This document shows positions 48,301-57,483 of a stretch of 64,000 nt of DNA, piece by piece. Under the pieces are notes generated by a model, which saw only the letters and a program-made list of their open reading frames with translations, was not told the origin of the DNA and did not search any database. This DNA is from Ifrita kowaldi (lineage: Eukaryota > Chordata > Aves > Passeriformes > Cinclosomatidae). Each line of letters begins with the position of its first letter. Within the stretch, counting starts at the first letter, position 1. The DNA lies in assembly GCA_013398055.1 (NCBI GenBank), contig VZRS01003951.1, positions 124,001 to 188,000 of the forward strand, given 5' to 3'. A program made the position numbers and the translations under genes.

Positions 48301-50651
48301 TAAAGTCTCCTTAATATCTGGTATTGGATGGTTTAGCATGTAGCTGTCATTAAGTTGGTCATTAAGTTGTAATTAAGGTGGTGCAGTCTTTGCAAGTCAG
48401 GTGCTCCTTTGGAAGGGAGATGTCTGCATGGAGATGTTACAGACTTGAGAGTTATAGCCAGGTGGATAATTAGGAGGATGAGGCCTGAGTGAAAATGAGC
48501 ACAGAGAAGTAAAAAGAGCAGGCAGGGGGAGAGGTTCTGGGCATAATTAGCCCGTGGAACAAACGAGTGTGAAACGCAGTCACCGGCTCATCTGCAGCTG
48601 GGAAGGGAGCACGGCTCACATGACAGGGTTCATTATTGTTAATTAGTAAGTGGAGGCTCACTTGATAAGCACTTATTCCAGTGCATAATTAGTGCTTCAA
48701 AGGTAGTTACATCTTCTGAAACAAGGGATCATTACATTGTTTGAATCCAGTCCTAATCCCTGCATATTGTCCTTTTATAAACTTTTCTCGCCTGTTTGAG
48801 GTTTCTGTAGGATTTAAGATTCAATGGTCGATCTGGAAGTATCACAGAGCCCTAGAATGGTTTGGGTTGATAAGAACCTTAAAGACAATCCAATCCCAAC
48901 CCCCTGCCGTGGGCAGGGACACCTTCCACTAGTCCAGGTTGGTCAGAGCCCCGTCCAACCTGGCCTTGAACACTTCCAGGGATGGGGCATCCACAGCTTC
49001 TCTGGGCAACCTGTGGCAGTAGTTCACCACCCTCACAATAAAGAATTTCTTCTGATACTGAGTCTAAACCTCCTCTTTTCCATTTTGAAGCCATTCCCCC
49101 CATTACACATTGAACAGTTTGACATTGTGCTGTAACTCATCCCAGAAAAATAAAAGAGGAAGATTTAGTGCAGACTGATGAAGGAAAGAGTAGCATGGAT
49201 GTTCAAACCAGCAGCACCCAATTTCTCCCAGGGCCAAGGGTCAGTAAAACTGAGTGCAACACTGAAAGTAAAAACCTGTGCTTTGCTGAGGAAGGAAGAG
49301 CTGCATTTTCTACCAAGAAACAGGGGGGTGCTGTATGACTGTGGAGTAGCACACTTAGCTTCAGAACCAAACCTTAACAGGTACTGGATTTCTCTTCATT
49401 TGTCCTTTAAAGATTGTGAATTTTGTTCAGTGGGGAAAGGTGAGAACAGGAGATAACTGGCTTTGTCAAGTGCCATTCCAGCAATTTTTTAGAAGTACGG
49501 ACTTAGCCAGCAGGTGTAATTTTGTATTCCCTACATAAACAATCTGATTGGGGATTTTTGGATAGCAGTTAGTTCCCTGCTAAGCTCGTCTAAACCTCCA
49601 GCCTTGGAGGGGGTGTGAGCAATATTACACTGAATTCACAGAGTTGTAGCAAAGCCATTGGAGCAAATGCTTAGGGATCTCTGTGTGCTGTAGAACATGA
49701 CTATTTGAAATCTAAACCTTTGGCCTTCTTGTAAGTTAATACTTCAGGAGAAAAGCCAGCTAAGCACAGTTAGGTGGCAACTCCCTTTGTAGTGCTTGGG
49801 TCCCAGGGAACAGCTCCAGTGGTTCAAAAACAGAAGCCCTGAAGTCTGCAAGTGTCCTGTGTGTGGGGAGAGCTGTGTCCTCTCTTTGCTTCAATGTCAG
49901 GTGCTTGATTCTGTGTGAATTTTTTAGCCTAAAAATGGAGGCTGTGCCTGGCTGGTGAATGCTGAACAGCTGCTTGCCAACACAAATCAGGCTTACACAG
50001 TGTAAATGTTGATATTTAATCATAGTGGTTTGGGTTGGAAGGGACATTAAAGATGATCTCATTCCACCCCCCTGCCATGGGCAGGGACACCTTCCACTAT
50101 TCCAGGTTGTTCAGAGCCCTGTCCAACCTGGCCTTGAGCACTTCCAGGGATGGGGACTCCAAAGCCTCTCTGGACAGCCTGTGCCAGGGTCTCACCACCC
50201 TCAAAGTAAAGAATTTTTTCCCAATTTTTAATCTAAATCTGCCCTCCTTCAGCTTAAGGCCATCTCCCTTGTCCTGTCACTACATGCCTGTGTGAAAAAT
50301 CCTTGTCCAGCTCTCTTGAAGCCCCTTGAGGTACTTTGGAAGGCTGATACAGTGGTTAGGACCACAGAAAATGAATTGGAATGCCACCATCTAAAATTAC
50401 ACTCCAGGAAGTAATTGATGGTGCCTCCAAGGGAATTAACAACTGTGTTCTTGCTTGGCCCAACTGCAGGTTCTGTTGGTGCAGAGAGCTACTACAGCAA
50501 CCTCTACAAGGCCTCCTTTGATAACATGGACGAGTACCTGCAGAGGAAGGAGGAGAGGTTACAGCAGCAGAAAAAGAAAAGGCAGGATCTGCAGCGTGGT
50601 TCCAATGGACAGGCAAAAAAAAAGATGAAGACTGAAGAGCCATCACTATGA
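33310..50651 (+). CDS. WDR4: WDR4, tRNA m7G methyltransferase non-catalytic subunit (exons 2-11)
   Basis: WDR4 is the WD40 scaffold (yeast Trm82) of METTL1 (Trm8); the pair forms N7-methylguanosine at position 46 of tRNAs in nucleus and cytoplasm. Ten exons are readable: 33310-33372, 34088-34234, 36477-36633, 37198-37310, 39360-39420, 40458-40556, 45525-45589, 46250-46433, 47336-47405, 50470-50651. All have AG/GT borders and consistent phases, giving 379 residues that match human residues from about 31 to the end. Recognisable segments are ESLFVYDCSSAEK, FALTDDNKRLILF, VADKSGDVYSYS, ILTADRDEKIRVS, STLRLWEYKSGE, VYIFQLDATAQQLVYKQQ, FEETGALWILQ and, near the C-terminus, SNLYKASFDN and RKEERLQQQ. 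The lysine of ADKSGD and the arginine of DEKIRVS (human R170, altered in a primordial dwarfism) are kept. The tail is lysine-rich, suggesting nuclear localisation. Exon 1 is missing, so the start is unknown. Confidence 0.96.
34088..34234 (+). CDS. WDR4: WDR4 exon 3
   Basis: 147 bp; starts after CTATTAG and ends at donor GTAAGG. Encodes the strand with DDILAFAFSPSGDYFALTDD and KRLILFCTKPSWECVSV, a first-blade WD40 pattern. Confidence 0.95.
34963..35195 (+). mobile_element. CR1 LINE 3' fragment, sense, WDR4 intron 3
   Basis: Contains 'tttaggctggatatcaggaa', 'ctgaacaggctccccaggga', 'ggccaggagttggactcag', and ends 'cccttccaactcaggatatt' followed by 'ctatgac', a near-intact CR1 terminus. Confidence 0.9.
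36477..36633 (+). CDS. WDR4: WDR4 exon 4
   Basis: 157 bp between TCTTTCAG and GTAAGT. Encodes RRCTSLVITAAEDKIFVADK then SGDVYSYSITEPQ and LELGHVSLLLDV; contains the conserved ADKSGDVYS blade. Confidence 0.96.
37198..37310 (+). CDS. WDR4: WDR4 exon 5
   Basis: 113 bp between CCCAACAG and GTGAGT. Encodes ALSPDDRYILTADRDEKIRV then SLTKAPYSIVSYCMGHRE. This is the most conserved blade, containing the arginine equivalent to human R170. Confidence 0.96.
37428..38012 (-). mobile_element. CR1 LINE fragment, antisense, WDR4 intron 5
   Basis: About 585 bp from 'tgatagaattgtggagtgg' through 'ttactggaaggctgcagta'-type sequence, 'gagccttttcttctccagac', 'cctctggacctgctccaaca' and 'gctggacacagcactcctct'. 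This is the inverted CR1 3' UTR plus the end of its ORF2. Confidence 0.92.
38235..38445 (+). mobile_element. CR1 LINE fragment, sense, WDR4 intron 5
   Basis: 'ttagatattaggaaaaaatt', 'gaggcactggcacaggttgc' and 'catccctggaagtgtccaag' in CR1 sense order, broken off before the 3' terminus. Confidence 0.85.
39360..39420 (+). CDS. WDR4: WDR4 exon 6
   Basis: 61 bp between TTCCTTTAG and GTATGT; one base completes the split GAG codon, then FVSKILVIPNCPDLLLSASG. It ends in the middle of a WD blade that continues in exon 7. Confidence 0.95.
40458..40556 (+). CDS. WDR4: WDR4 exon 7
   Basis: 99 bp between CTGTCCAG and GTATGT. Encodes DSTLRLWEYKSGEEVHCCQL, an unmistakable WD40 blade end, then SAICGPEATKPDQ. 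Confidence 0.96.
40557..45524 (+). other. WDR4: WDR4 intron 7
   Basis: Largest WDR4 intron, almost 5 kb. Apart from a TA/GATA microsatellite at 43681-43756 it shows no gene, no clear mobile element and only chance open frames such as 44370-44837. Confidence 0.7.
43681..43756. repeat. TA/GATA microsatellite
   Basis: Alternating (TA)n broken by regularly placed GATA steps, about 76 bp. Confidence 0.85.
45525..45589 (+). CDS. WDR4: WDR4 exon 8
   Basis: 65 bp between CCTAATAG and GTAAGA. Encodes KYTVSRITYCCQGGSVAILC then D, matching the human segment ending VALLCD. Confidence 0.94.
46250..46433 (+). CDS. WDR4: WDR4 exon 9
   Basis: 184 bp between CTCAAAAG and GTACTT. Encodes IPTVYIFQLDATAQQLVYKQ, then WDIAFEETGALWILQEDKEA and PLLLYRACDGQWK. 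Very close to human. Confidence 0.96.
47336..47405 (+). CDS. WDR4: WDR4 exon 10
   Basis: 70 bp between CTTTTCCCAG and GTGAGA. Encodes AVTDDKGLLKMSKYIQDNW then TVFE. It matches the less conserved human segment by position and by the final NW...E. Confidence 0.9.
48367..48692. promoter_or_regulatory. Candidate homeodomain-site cluster in WDR4 intron 10
   Basis: Four exact TAATTAG heptamers (48467-48473, 48544-48550, 48640-48646, 48686-48692) plus a TAATTAA (48370-48376) lie in about 325 bp free of repeats. TAATTA is the core recognised by many homeodomain proteins. Whether this is an enhancer is inference. Confidence 0.35.
48841..49125 (-). mobile_element. CR1 LINE 3' fragment, antisense, WDR4 intron 10
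   Basis: 'cctagaatggtttgggttga', 'gtgggcagggacaccttcc', 'acttccagggatggggcatc' and 'cacaataaagaatttcttc' in inverted CR1 order. Confidence 0.9.
50022..50345 (-). mobile_element. CR1 LINE 3' fragment, antisense, WDR4 intron 10
   Basis: 'tggtttgggttggaaggga', 'ccatgggcagggacacctt', 'tggccttgagcacttccagg', 'cttgtcctgtcactacatgc'. It ends about 125 bp before the last WDR4 exon. Confidence 0.9.
50470..50651 (+). CDS. WDR4: WDR4 exon 11 (last coding exon)
   Basis: 182 bp after CCAACTGCAG; two bases complete the split glycine codon, then SVGAESYYSNLYKASFDN, a helical segment with RKEERLQQQKKKRQDL, a basic AKKKMKTE stretch and stop TGA. Human WDR4 ends in a similar basic, charged tail. Confidence 0.95.
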
Positions 50652-50975
50652 CTGTTGTGAGCTTGTGACCTTTGCCTTGAGGGAAGGAAGTGATCCAACT
50701 GTGGACTGTTTTTACATATAAAGTGAATTATGCAAAAGGACTGGTTTAAAATTCTATTCAGGTTTTGAGGCAGGCTGATATGACAATATCCTGTTTGCAG
50801 CAAATAATGCATTTACAACATACCTAAACTGTCTAGCAGAATACAATGTTAGTGGTTCAGTCCTGGGAATCTCTGATGCATGTTACATGAATATTGGAGA
50901 TGGTATTTTCCTTCAAACAGGATTTTCTTTTTGCCTACTGTGTTCAGGCTTTCTTCTTCAGGTGGAGACACACTG

Positions 50976-50981
50976 ATTAAA
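50976..50981 (+). terminator. WDR4: Possible WDR4 polyadenylation signal
   Basis: ATTAAA about 325 nt beyond the stop codon, followed by T-rich sequence. No AATAAA is evident closer. A second ATTAAA occurs near 51582, so the site is uncertain. Confidence 0.35.
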
Positions 50982-52504
50982 GTGGATGCAGTTTTGTTTT
51001 TATTACTTTTGGTTTGGGGTTTTTTTTTAAACTTTTTAAAAAGTCTGTTAGTTAATGTAACTAACTTAGTATAGCTGGGTATGGGGAGGGGAATGCAGAA
51101 AAAATTCTTGCTGGATATGAGAGGTTTTAACTGAGACTTTCCCTTCTCTGTTTTTATCCTTTAACTTCTGTTCATATGGTTGGGATTTTGCCTAGATTCT
51201 AATCCATTACATCTCACTTATGGGATATTTCTATAGGAAGAAGTGCAAAAGTTAGTTCTGTATGCTGCAAAGTAAAAGTAAAATGTGTCAGTCAACTTTG
51301 TGTTATTGGAGGCTCCTTCCATTGCAATATGATTCTGCTGTGTCTGTGAAAATCATTTGAGAGCAGAATTTGGAGTGCATCCTGCTTTTTTCATGGAGAA
51401 CTTTTCCGTGCTGTAATTATCCAAGAGACACATCTTCTTGAGAAGTTACCAGTAAGAGCCTTGTGGGGCCACTTGTTGCTTCATCACGGGGCAGAAGATC
51501 TGTTCATCTGCCAGGTGGTATTGTGTTCACGTGGAATATCATGTCCTTCACAAAACCAGGTGTGGAAATCTGTACAGTCCATTAAAAGTACTCAGAATTA
51601 ACCTGTGCACTGTGAGTGGTTCTCTCTGGGAGTGTCTGGACATGTAGAATTTTGGCATTCAGATGCAGATGTGTGGCCCAGCTGCCTGGTTTGCTGACAG
51701 CTTCTATCCTCCCCTTCTCCCATGGAGGATGCTGAATGTCAGTAATAGAGCTCAACAACAGGTAGGGAAATTTCCTGGTGGTTTCCCTAAATCCCATGCT
51801 GATGGGAAGCTGGGAGGAAAATCCCTGTAATTTCAGTCTTCTGAAGGAATGTGTGGGGTGAAAACCTGGGCTGTACCTGAAGCAGTCAGTACAGTGGTAC
51901 AATGCTCGTGGTGAGTGTTTTTCTTGGTCCTCAGGAAAGGATGAGAAGCTGCCATCTGAAGTGCTTTGATGTTGGGTAGGAGTGGTGGCTTGGAGGCTGA
52001 GGCACCTGTGGTGTGATGGTGCCTTTTAAAACTTCGTAATTCTTGTATTTATTTAATTGAAGAGGGGCTCTAGGGAAAGGAGTTGGGGCAGCACTTAAGG
52101 AAGTTCCAGTCTCAGAGTGTAGCTTTTATTTAGGAGTAGAGTTTGCTGGTGTGCAGATTCTGTAAACTACTACCAGAAACAGGCTTGTATTCACACTGTG
52201 AACCAGACAGGACAGGAGGAAAAGGTTCTGAACTAGATCTTTTGCTAGCTGTGATAAAGAAATGATCCCGTGATGAAGTTTGCAGATCCAATGCAAGCTC
52301 CAATGTTTTTGAACTAATTTGAATGTGCAGCATGAGCATGTAGTGGATCATTTCTGCATGTCACCAGGTAGTACTGAGGAGGTGGTGTGAGCTCAAGGCA
52401 GGTCCTTTTCGTGTCATCAGAACATTATTTTAGCCAAGCCTTCTGGAATGATGTGGCTCAGTCCCAAGTATTGCTCTGACCTGACCCTGGGCAGATTCGG
52501 GCAT

Positions 52505-52620
52505 CTTGGAATTACAGAATGGTTTGGGTTGGAAGGGAATTTGAAGATCATGCAGTTCCAAGCTCTTCTGCTAAAAGCCCCATCCAACCTGGCCTTGAAC
52601 ACTTCCAAGGATGCAGGAGG
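52505..52620 (-). mobile_element. Short CR1 LINE 3' fragment, antisense
   Basis: 'cagaatggtttgggttggaa' followed by 'catccaacctggccttgaac' and 'acttccaaggatg'. About 115 bp, with an internal deletion. Confidence 0.82.
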
Positions 52621-54707
52621 CTGTGGGTGTGCAGGGCTGACAGGGCAGGGCACCTGTGACACTCCTGCTCACCACAGAGGTTTTTACCCAGCCCTGCCTT
52701 CTCTTCAGCAGCTTTGATGCTGAGTGTTAGGAGTTCATGTGCACAAAAAAACCGATTTTCTCATTGAAGGAAAATCTGAGGAGGACACAGGGAACTGCCT
52801 TCAGTGGTTGGTTGCAGATCCTATATGTCAATGCTGTTAAACTTCTAAAGGATCAGAGACTGCCATGGCAATTCCTGTTCCTGAGGGATATTTTTCTTCA
52901 GCTTAGGAGAGATAGACCTTGACAGTGATCTCCACCGGCTGCAGGCACTCCTGTGATCCTCACCCTGCCTGGTGTCCTGGAAGAAACCCAAATTTTCTTC
53001 CAACACTTGAACTCATGACGGATCGTGGTGCGTGGGAGTGACATGAGATGTGATATCTGGCAGATGGCTCAGGCCTTTTCGTTCTTTTTCCTGCAAGTTC
53101 TCCTTTCCTATTCAGTTTCATGTTTCCTTTTCTGCACACAGCAGTTCCTGAGCTTCAGTTGTGAGACCATGTGTGCCTGTGGATTGCTTTGAAGGGCTCT
53201 GTGCAAAGTGATCAGAGAGAGGAAGCTTTGCTGGAAGGTCTAAATCCTTCCTTTAGATGTTTTCCAATCTGCCTTGTCTGACTGGAAAACACACACAAAT
53301 CATTAAAAGGGAGGGGATACCACTGCTGCAAAGAGGGAGACAACACTCCTCTCCTTGGTATTTGAACTATTTATTTCTGGTGGTTAAACCTGATGTCACT
53401 TGCTTGTGTTTGTTTTCTGAACTTGAACCAAGGTTTGTGTGTGTGCCTGGCAAAAGGGGGTGGGTCAGCAAGGGTGTAGCTTTACAGCAGGACTGGAAAC
53501 CCTCAAACCATTCCAAGAATATTTGTAGGCCACATAAGTTCACCCCACGCTGCACTGGAGCTTTTTGTGGTGATTGTGCAACTCCCCTACTTCTCTGCTG
53601 AGCACAGACACTCCAAAAATGCAGGTAGGGGAAAATGTGTTTCTCTTCCTCAGCATTTCAAACCAAAATATATCCTTCCTACCCCTGTTGCTGGGATTTC
53701 ACCAAAAGCCCCTTCAGCAGCACACAGTTGAACAGAGTGACCTTTTATCTGTCACAGCAGGAAGGAACCCTAATCAAATGCAGCCCAGAACTATGCTTTG
53801 GAACAGGCCTTACATTTTTAACAAAACTTTGAAAACAAGTTTGTTCTATAAACAAAGATGTCTGTAAACAGAAATGTTCCTTTCTTTAAAAAGAAAAACC
53901 CCAATACAATGTACAATTTATCTCCAGGCTAGTAGAAAGTTGCTGCCAATTTCAGCGCTCTCCAAAGTCTGCTTCAGCTTTCTTTGATGAGCTATTTTGC
54001 TTTGATCTGAGGAAGAAACACCCTGTGGGTTTAACTCTTACTGGTTGTCCCTGTTGCTGTCAGCCCTGGTGACGTGGTGTGAAAGGAGGCCAGGAGGACC
54101 TGGAGTGTGGTGAGGGAAAGCACAGTGGGATTTGTCAATAGTTGTGGATGCAGAGGCTGGAAAGAAAAGCGAATTGAATGTTGATTTTGAATGTATTTGC
54201 ACGGGTTATCATCCACTTACTGCACACCAATACTTCTTTCAGTATTCTATTTTGGGCATGATCTGAACACCCAGAGAGGGGGCTGCCCCTCATTTCCTAA
54301 CCAGCACTTACAGCCTTGACTTTGAACAGCTTTTGGAAAGTTTATTGCAGTCAGTGCCCATTGGGAATGGGAGTTGGGTGCTGTTGGTTGCTGAATTCAA
54401 CTTTGAATTAGAACAGCTCTTTATAGCTGGGTGGAGGTATTAACTCCAGAGAATCAGCACGAAGCAAATACAGGTAGAAGCAAATAGGACTTGAACAGAG
54501 TCATGGAGCCTCCCCTGCTTCTGTCAACAGCAAGGCCCAGCTCTCCGTGGAAAAGCTTTGAACAGTTACTAACCTGTCTGAGATTTATCAGATTTACACC
54601 TACAGGCAGGATGTAATATTTCTGCATGTTGCCCATAGGGATAATAAGAAATTAATAGTCTTATCTGGCATGGAAATTCTGATTTTGGACTGTCAGACAT
54701 AGTCTCT

Positions 54708-54772
54708 CATATATATATATATATACATACATATAAAAATAAATATGTATAAAATATATAGATATATGTAAG
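54708..54772. repeat. TA microsatellite
   Basis: Imperfect (TA)n with ATAC and AAAT interruptions, about 65 bp. Confidence 0.85.
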
Positions 54773-56662
54773 AAACCCCACACCAAACAAAAAAACCCCC
54801 AACTATTCATGGACCCAAGCTTCCTTCTAGCACAAAGTGAGGAGATCCTTTCCCTGTGTTGTACCTTGCTGTTATATAACCCTTTGGCTTAAGCTTCACT
54901 TGCAGTGGGAAGAGAGCTACACTGCCTGTGGGCCTCACCTCCTCAACCTCCGTATGAGAAAGAGACAACCTCAGTCCTGTGAAAAGCCTGGGGAGCAGCA
55001 CAGGTTGGTACTTTTGAGTTTTCCATGCCTTGTGTTTCAGAAAATACAGTATAAACAAGTAGCTGTTGCTGTTAATCCTTTCTGAAGTGACTGTTGGAGG
55101 GAGGCAGTTATGAAACACAGCATTCAACACGAAAACACAATTAAGCATCCATTTTTGGCATTCCATCTGTGCAGGTTTTCAGGCTTGCAGCTTGATTCAC
55201 TGCCTTTACAGCTGTGCTGCAACCCACCAGCATTTTGTGCTTTTAAATAAGAGCTGTGTTAGTGTATTTTCTCATCAGCATGTTGTCAAGATGGCAGCAT
55301 CCCATATAAATTCTGGTTAGTTTTTTGCAGTGCTGGATGTCTTGGATTTCTCCATTGGCTTTTCCCTTTTATCACTGCAGTATTTCACGTAGCAGTGCTT
55401 CCTTTGCTTTCTAATATTTCAAATTTTAATATTTCAAAGCTCAAGAAAGGCAGAATGTGACACACTAGCTATAGCAAATTAAAAGCAACATTACTCTGAT
55501 TTTTTTTCCTGTTTCCTGGCCTGTGGAAGACTTCATATTATTATCTACGTGCATTTAGTTTTACCTGAAGTAATAACTCATCATTGCATCTAAAGCCAAC
55601 AGTATTCAGCAAATAAACTAGCAATTTGAAAGTGAAAGCTTCTTATCTTCAAGGAAATTGTAGTAATTAGTCACTGTCTCTACGATTTACATGTGCTGCA
55701 TTTCTGGAATACTTTACTGGGAAATTCCATTTTGTAAACAAGGGAGAACTGCTTTGTGTCAGGCAACTTCTAGGAAGAGCAATATAAATTACCTGGTACT
55801 TCTCAGCTTCCCTGAAATCTCTTATGGGAGTTTCTTTAGGGAGAAGAGCAGCTTTTACCTGCTCGTTTCAATACAGAGGCACAGGGACTTTGGTCATTAA
55901 GTCATAAAACTGAATTTCAAGTATTTTCTCTTTCTTGCCACCGCCTTCATCAAAAGCCAAAAAAGCTCTCCAAAAACCCAAAGTGGCCAAGCAAAACCCC
56001 CCCATCTAAAGCCACATAAATAAGATTTCAAGAATTTTGTCAAAAGTAGTCATATCAAGTCAGGTTCTGTCCCTTCTCTCCTCTCCATGGTGCCACCAGG
56101 AGGAAGTTTTAGCCACCACTCCTTGTTTTCTTTCAGTTTTGTAACCCAGCACAGGTACCATCTACAAAAAAAAGAAAAAATAAAAGGAGGAAAATCCTCC
56201 TGTTCCACCTTTGCAGCTGCAGAGAGCCCTGAGCACTCCCAGCACTGGGTCAGGTGTAGCAGCTCCATTTGGGTGTGTCAGGCACCAGCACGGAAAAGCT
56301 GCTGCTGCATTTCCATTTCCTGTAAATAAGCAGTGGGTATATTCAGGAAGGAACTGGGAATGAGTTGTCGAAATCAAAAAGCAAGAGGCTCTTTTCACCC
56401 TGTCAGCTTTTTGTTGCACTTGCTGGGAAACCCAGCAGCGTTATCAGGGTAGCAAAGGGGAAGTCTGTGCATGAATTATTCACAGCTGCTGCCGTTCTTA
56501 GGAGGCTCCCGGGTCACTTCTTGCCCTGTGGCCTCACATGTGGCTTTACTGGCACCACAGAGGCAATGCCCTGCCCGGCTCCTTGCCTGCCCTGTGCCAC
56601 CCTGCCCTGGCACCTGGCTTCTCCCACAGAGGCTGAGGGATGTAGTCTGTGGCTGGGGTTCT

Positions 56663-57120
56663 TGTGAGGCCACCTAGTAACAGAGACTAGACAGGAGTAA
56701 GGGAATAAAGGTAGATATTTATTTGAAAGGCCTTCAAAGGTACCCCCTGTGAACCAGAGGCCACTGCCCAGATGGGCCCCAAGATGGACCCCAGGTCACA
56801 AGTTCTTCACACTTTCATAGGTTTGGTTCATTTGCATATCAGGGTTAATTCTCCAATTAAAGCTTCAGTTTAATGATGTAATTTCCCCTCAGCTCTCCCT
56901 CCCTTAGAGGCTCTTTGGTTTATACCTTTTGGGCCTAGGACGGTCTGGATGTCCTTGGAGAGCAGGCCTGGAGAGGCTTTGTTATGTCTGCCTAGCACGA
57001 GAGAGCAGAAATTAACAGGATACAGGTTACACACTAAGCAGCACAGGATTTGAAAAACATAAAAGTTAAAACCTAAGGCATCACTTGCTGCATCCCATTT
57101 TGGGAACACACAGCACAGCA
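56663..57120 (-). mobile_element. Probable solo LTR of an endogenous retrovirus
   Basis: Read on the minus strand, this roughly 455-bp block starts TGTGCTGTGTG, carries an AATAAA-type signal within TTTCAAATAAATATC, and ends CTAGGTGGCCTCACA. TG...CA ends, a polyadenylation signal near the 3' side and the lack of coding sequence fit an avian LTR. No retroviral genes or second LTR are seen alongside. A target-site duplication could not be identified, so the exact ends are uncertain by a few bases. Confidence 0.55.
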
Positions 57121-57360
57121 AGAGCCGCTCTCTTCACTGGCTGGGTGTGGGAAGGAGGCTCCGGTGCCTGCTGAGGGATGTGTGAGCCATCAGAACCCTA
57201 CAGCCAGCTCTCCCTCTGGTCTGATGTGTCTCCTCCGCCCGATTCCCCTCACTGCATCCCACCTGTGCTCTGACACCGTGCCTGGTGCTCCTGCCTCAGC
57301 CTGGCTTCTGACACCTTGTGTCACACCGACAGAAGTGACAAGTGCCAGGCTCTCTCCGCA

Positions 57361-57483
57361 GGTGTCACTGCCATGACTGCACCAAATGCTTCTGCGATGA
57401 GAAACAGAGGAGCTGCTCTCCTGACAGGGCTCCCCAGGATCTACAGCTGCCTCCTCATTCCCACACTCATCCTTCATCACTCC
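57361..57483 (+). other. Cysteine-rich open segment with splice-like borders, function unknown
   Basis: Between an acceptor-like CTCTCTCCGCAG and a donor-like CC|GTGAGA lies an open stretch reading CHCHDCTKCFCDEKQRSC followed by a proline/histidine-rich tail. Seven cysteines in the first 18 residues are unusual. However, part of the same DNA (TGAGAAACAGAGGAGCTGCT, 57398-57417) recurs twice downstream around the satellite, which argues that this is repeat-family sequence and not a gene. I recognise no protein. Confidence 0.15.

Larger units (their letters stand above)
51000..56650. other. WDR4 3' flank, no gene seen
   Basis: Human synteny would put PDE9A convergent to WDR4 here or beyond. I could not recognise any PDE9A exon. 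A short CR1 piece and a TA microsatellite are listed separately. Confidence 0.45.

Noticed and set aside
51000..56600. PDE9A exons expected by human synteny
   Set aside because: No segment resembling a phosphodiesterase exon was recognised on the minus strand; the gene is probably beyond the window.
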